Assembly: GCF_018449725.1 (NCBI RefSeq)
Contig: NZ_JAAVVC010000017.1
Location: 62,001 to 126,000, forward strand
DNA length: 64,000 nt
From: Pseudomonas sp. dw_612
GTDB lineage: Bacteria; Pseudomonadota; Gammaproteobacteria; Pseudomonadales; Pseudomonadaceae
Reading direction: 5' to 3'
Within the stretch, counting starts at the first letter, position 1, and every line of letters starts with the position of its first letter. Below the pieces are notes generated by a model. It was not told the DNA's origin, made no database searches, and was given only the letters and a program-made list of their open reading frames with translations. Shown here piece by piece: positions 63,763 through 64,000 of the stretch. Both the position numbers and the translations under genes were made by a program.

Positions 63763-63777
63763 AACGATGACGCGGTC

Positions 63778-64000
63778 TTAAGCCCCACTCAACCCCTTGA
63801 TCAGCAAATCCACATTCCCCTCCAACTCAGCCACCGGATCTGCCCCGTCGGTACTCAACACCACCAACCGACTCCCGGCCTCGCTGATCACCGCTTTCAG
63901 CGCCTCCGACGGCTGGCGATGGTGCAACACCACGGCCACGTCGTTGTCCTTGAGCGTCGCGCCCAATTGCTTGAGCGCTTCGGGGGTCCACTCGGCATCC
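63778..64000 (-). CDS. Periplasmic metal-binding protein (ZnuA/FpvC-like), C-terminal part
   Basis: 73 codons are visible in the frame reading from 63999; the 5' end is outside the window. The peptide has the closing part of a cluster-9 metal-binding fold: helix ALKQLGATLKD, strand DVAVVLHHRQPSEALKAVISEAGSRLVVLSTDGADP, final helix VDLLIKGLSGA. In P. aeruginosa the fpvC gene, encoding a binding protein for iron released from pyoverdine, lies near pvdH and the MbtH-like gene, so FpvC is the leading candidate; ZnuA-like is the alternative. The metal-ligand histidines are upstream, outside the window. Confidence 0.65.
   Translation of the reverse strand, partial: DAEWTPEALKQLGATLKDNDVAVVLHHRQPSEALKAVISEAGSRLVVLSTDGADPVAELEGNVDLLIKGLSGA

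Overview
The window comes from a fluorescent pseudomonad, most likely of the Pseudomonas fluorescens complex. The evidence is the pyoverdine genes (pvdY, pvdS, pvdL, pvdH and an MbtH-like gene), the atu acyclic-terpene cluster, a DsbRS/dsbD-E-G locus arranged as in P. aeruginosa but interrupted by two extra genes, many Pseudomonas-type REP palindromes (GTGGGAGC...GCTCGCGA), and high-GC coding sequence throughout apart from two AT-rich patches. No rRNA, tRNA, CRISPR array, prophage or insertion sequence was seen.

Layout. 0-0.1 kb: 3' end of a GAF-domain gene. 0.3-8.2 kb: a signalling island on the minus strand. It holds an orphan receiver, a BvgA/RocA1-type regulator, a BvgS/RocS1-type hybrid kinase with two periplasmic binding domains, and a membrane HD-GYP phosphodiesterase. 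8.4-11 kb: dGTPase and an EAL phosphodiesterase. 11-12.1 kb: a small membrane-protein operon of the ElaB/YqjD type. 12.4-17.6 kb: ammonium transporter, Kef-type antiporter, glutaredoxin-like protein, an unknown gene behind a perfect LexA box, an RluA-type pseudouridine synthase and a small lipoprotein. 17.6-20.1 kb: molybdenum cofactor genes mobA, moaB, moeA. 20.1-25.4 kb: YegS lipid kinase, a NarL-type two-component pair, a degenerate Hpt-like protein, and cheV with a FliA-type promoter. 25.6-27.4 kb: MOSC protein, PpnP, exonuclease.

27.5-36.6 kb: atuABCDEF with the divergent TetR regulator atuR and two inverted operator-like palindromes between them. This is the citronellol/geraniol catabolic cluster; atuG and atuH are not at its end.

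36.7-53.6 kb and 61.9-64 kb: pyoverdine genes. pvdY (hydroxyornithine acetylase), pvdL (the 13-kb initiating NRPS) and pvdH (diaminobutyrate aminotransferase) each have a PvdS-type promoter of the form TAAAT/TAATT-N16-CGT. pvdS, whose product recognises these promoters, has a Fur-box-like site upstream, so the iron circuit can be read directly: Fur controls pvdS, and PvdS drives pvdY, pvdL and pvdH. The window ends inside a periplasmic metal-binding protein gene.

53.7-61.0 kb: dsbD, a TlpA/DsbE-like gene and dsbG, and the divergent two-component genes dsbR/dsbS. Between them lies a lower-GC insertion of two tandem paralogues that read as complete four-bladed hemopexin-like beta-propellers. 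This is the most unusual content of the window.
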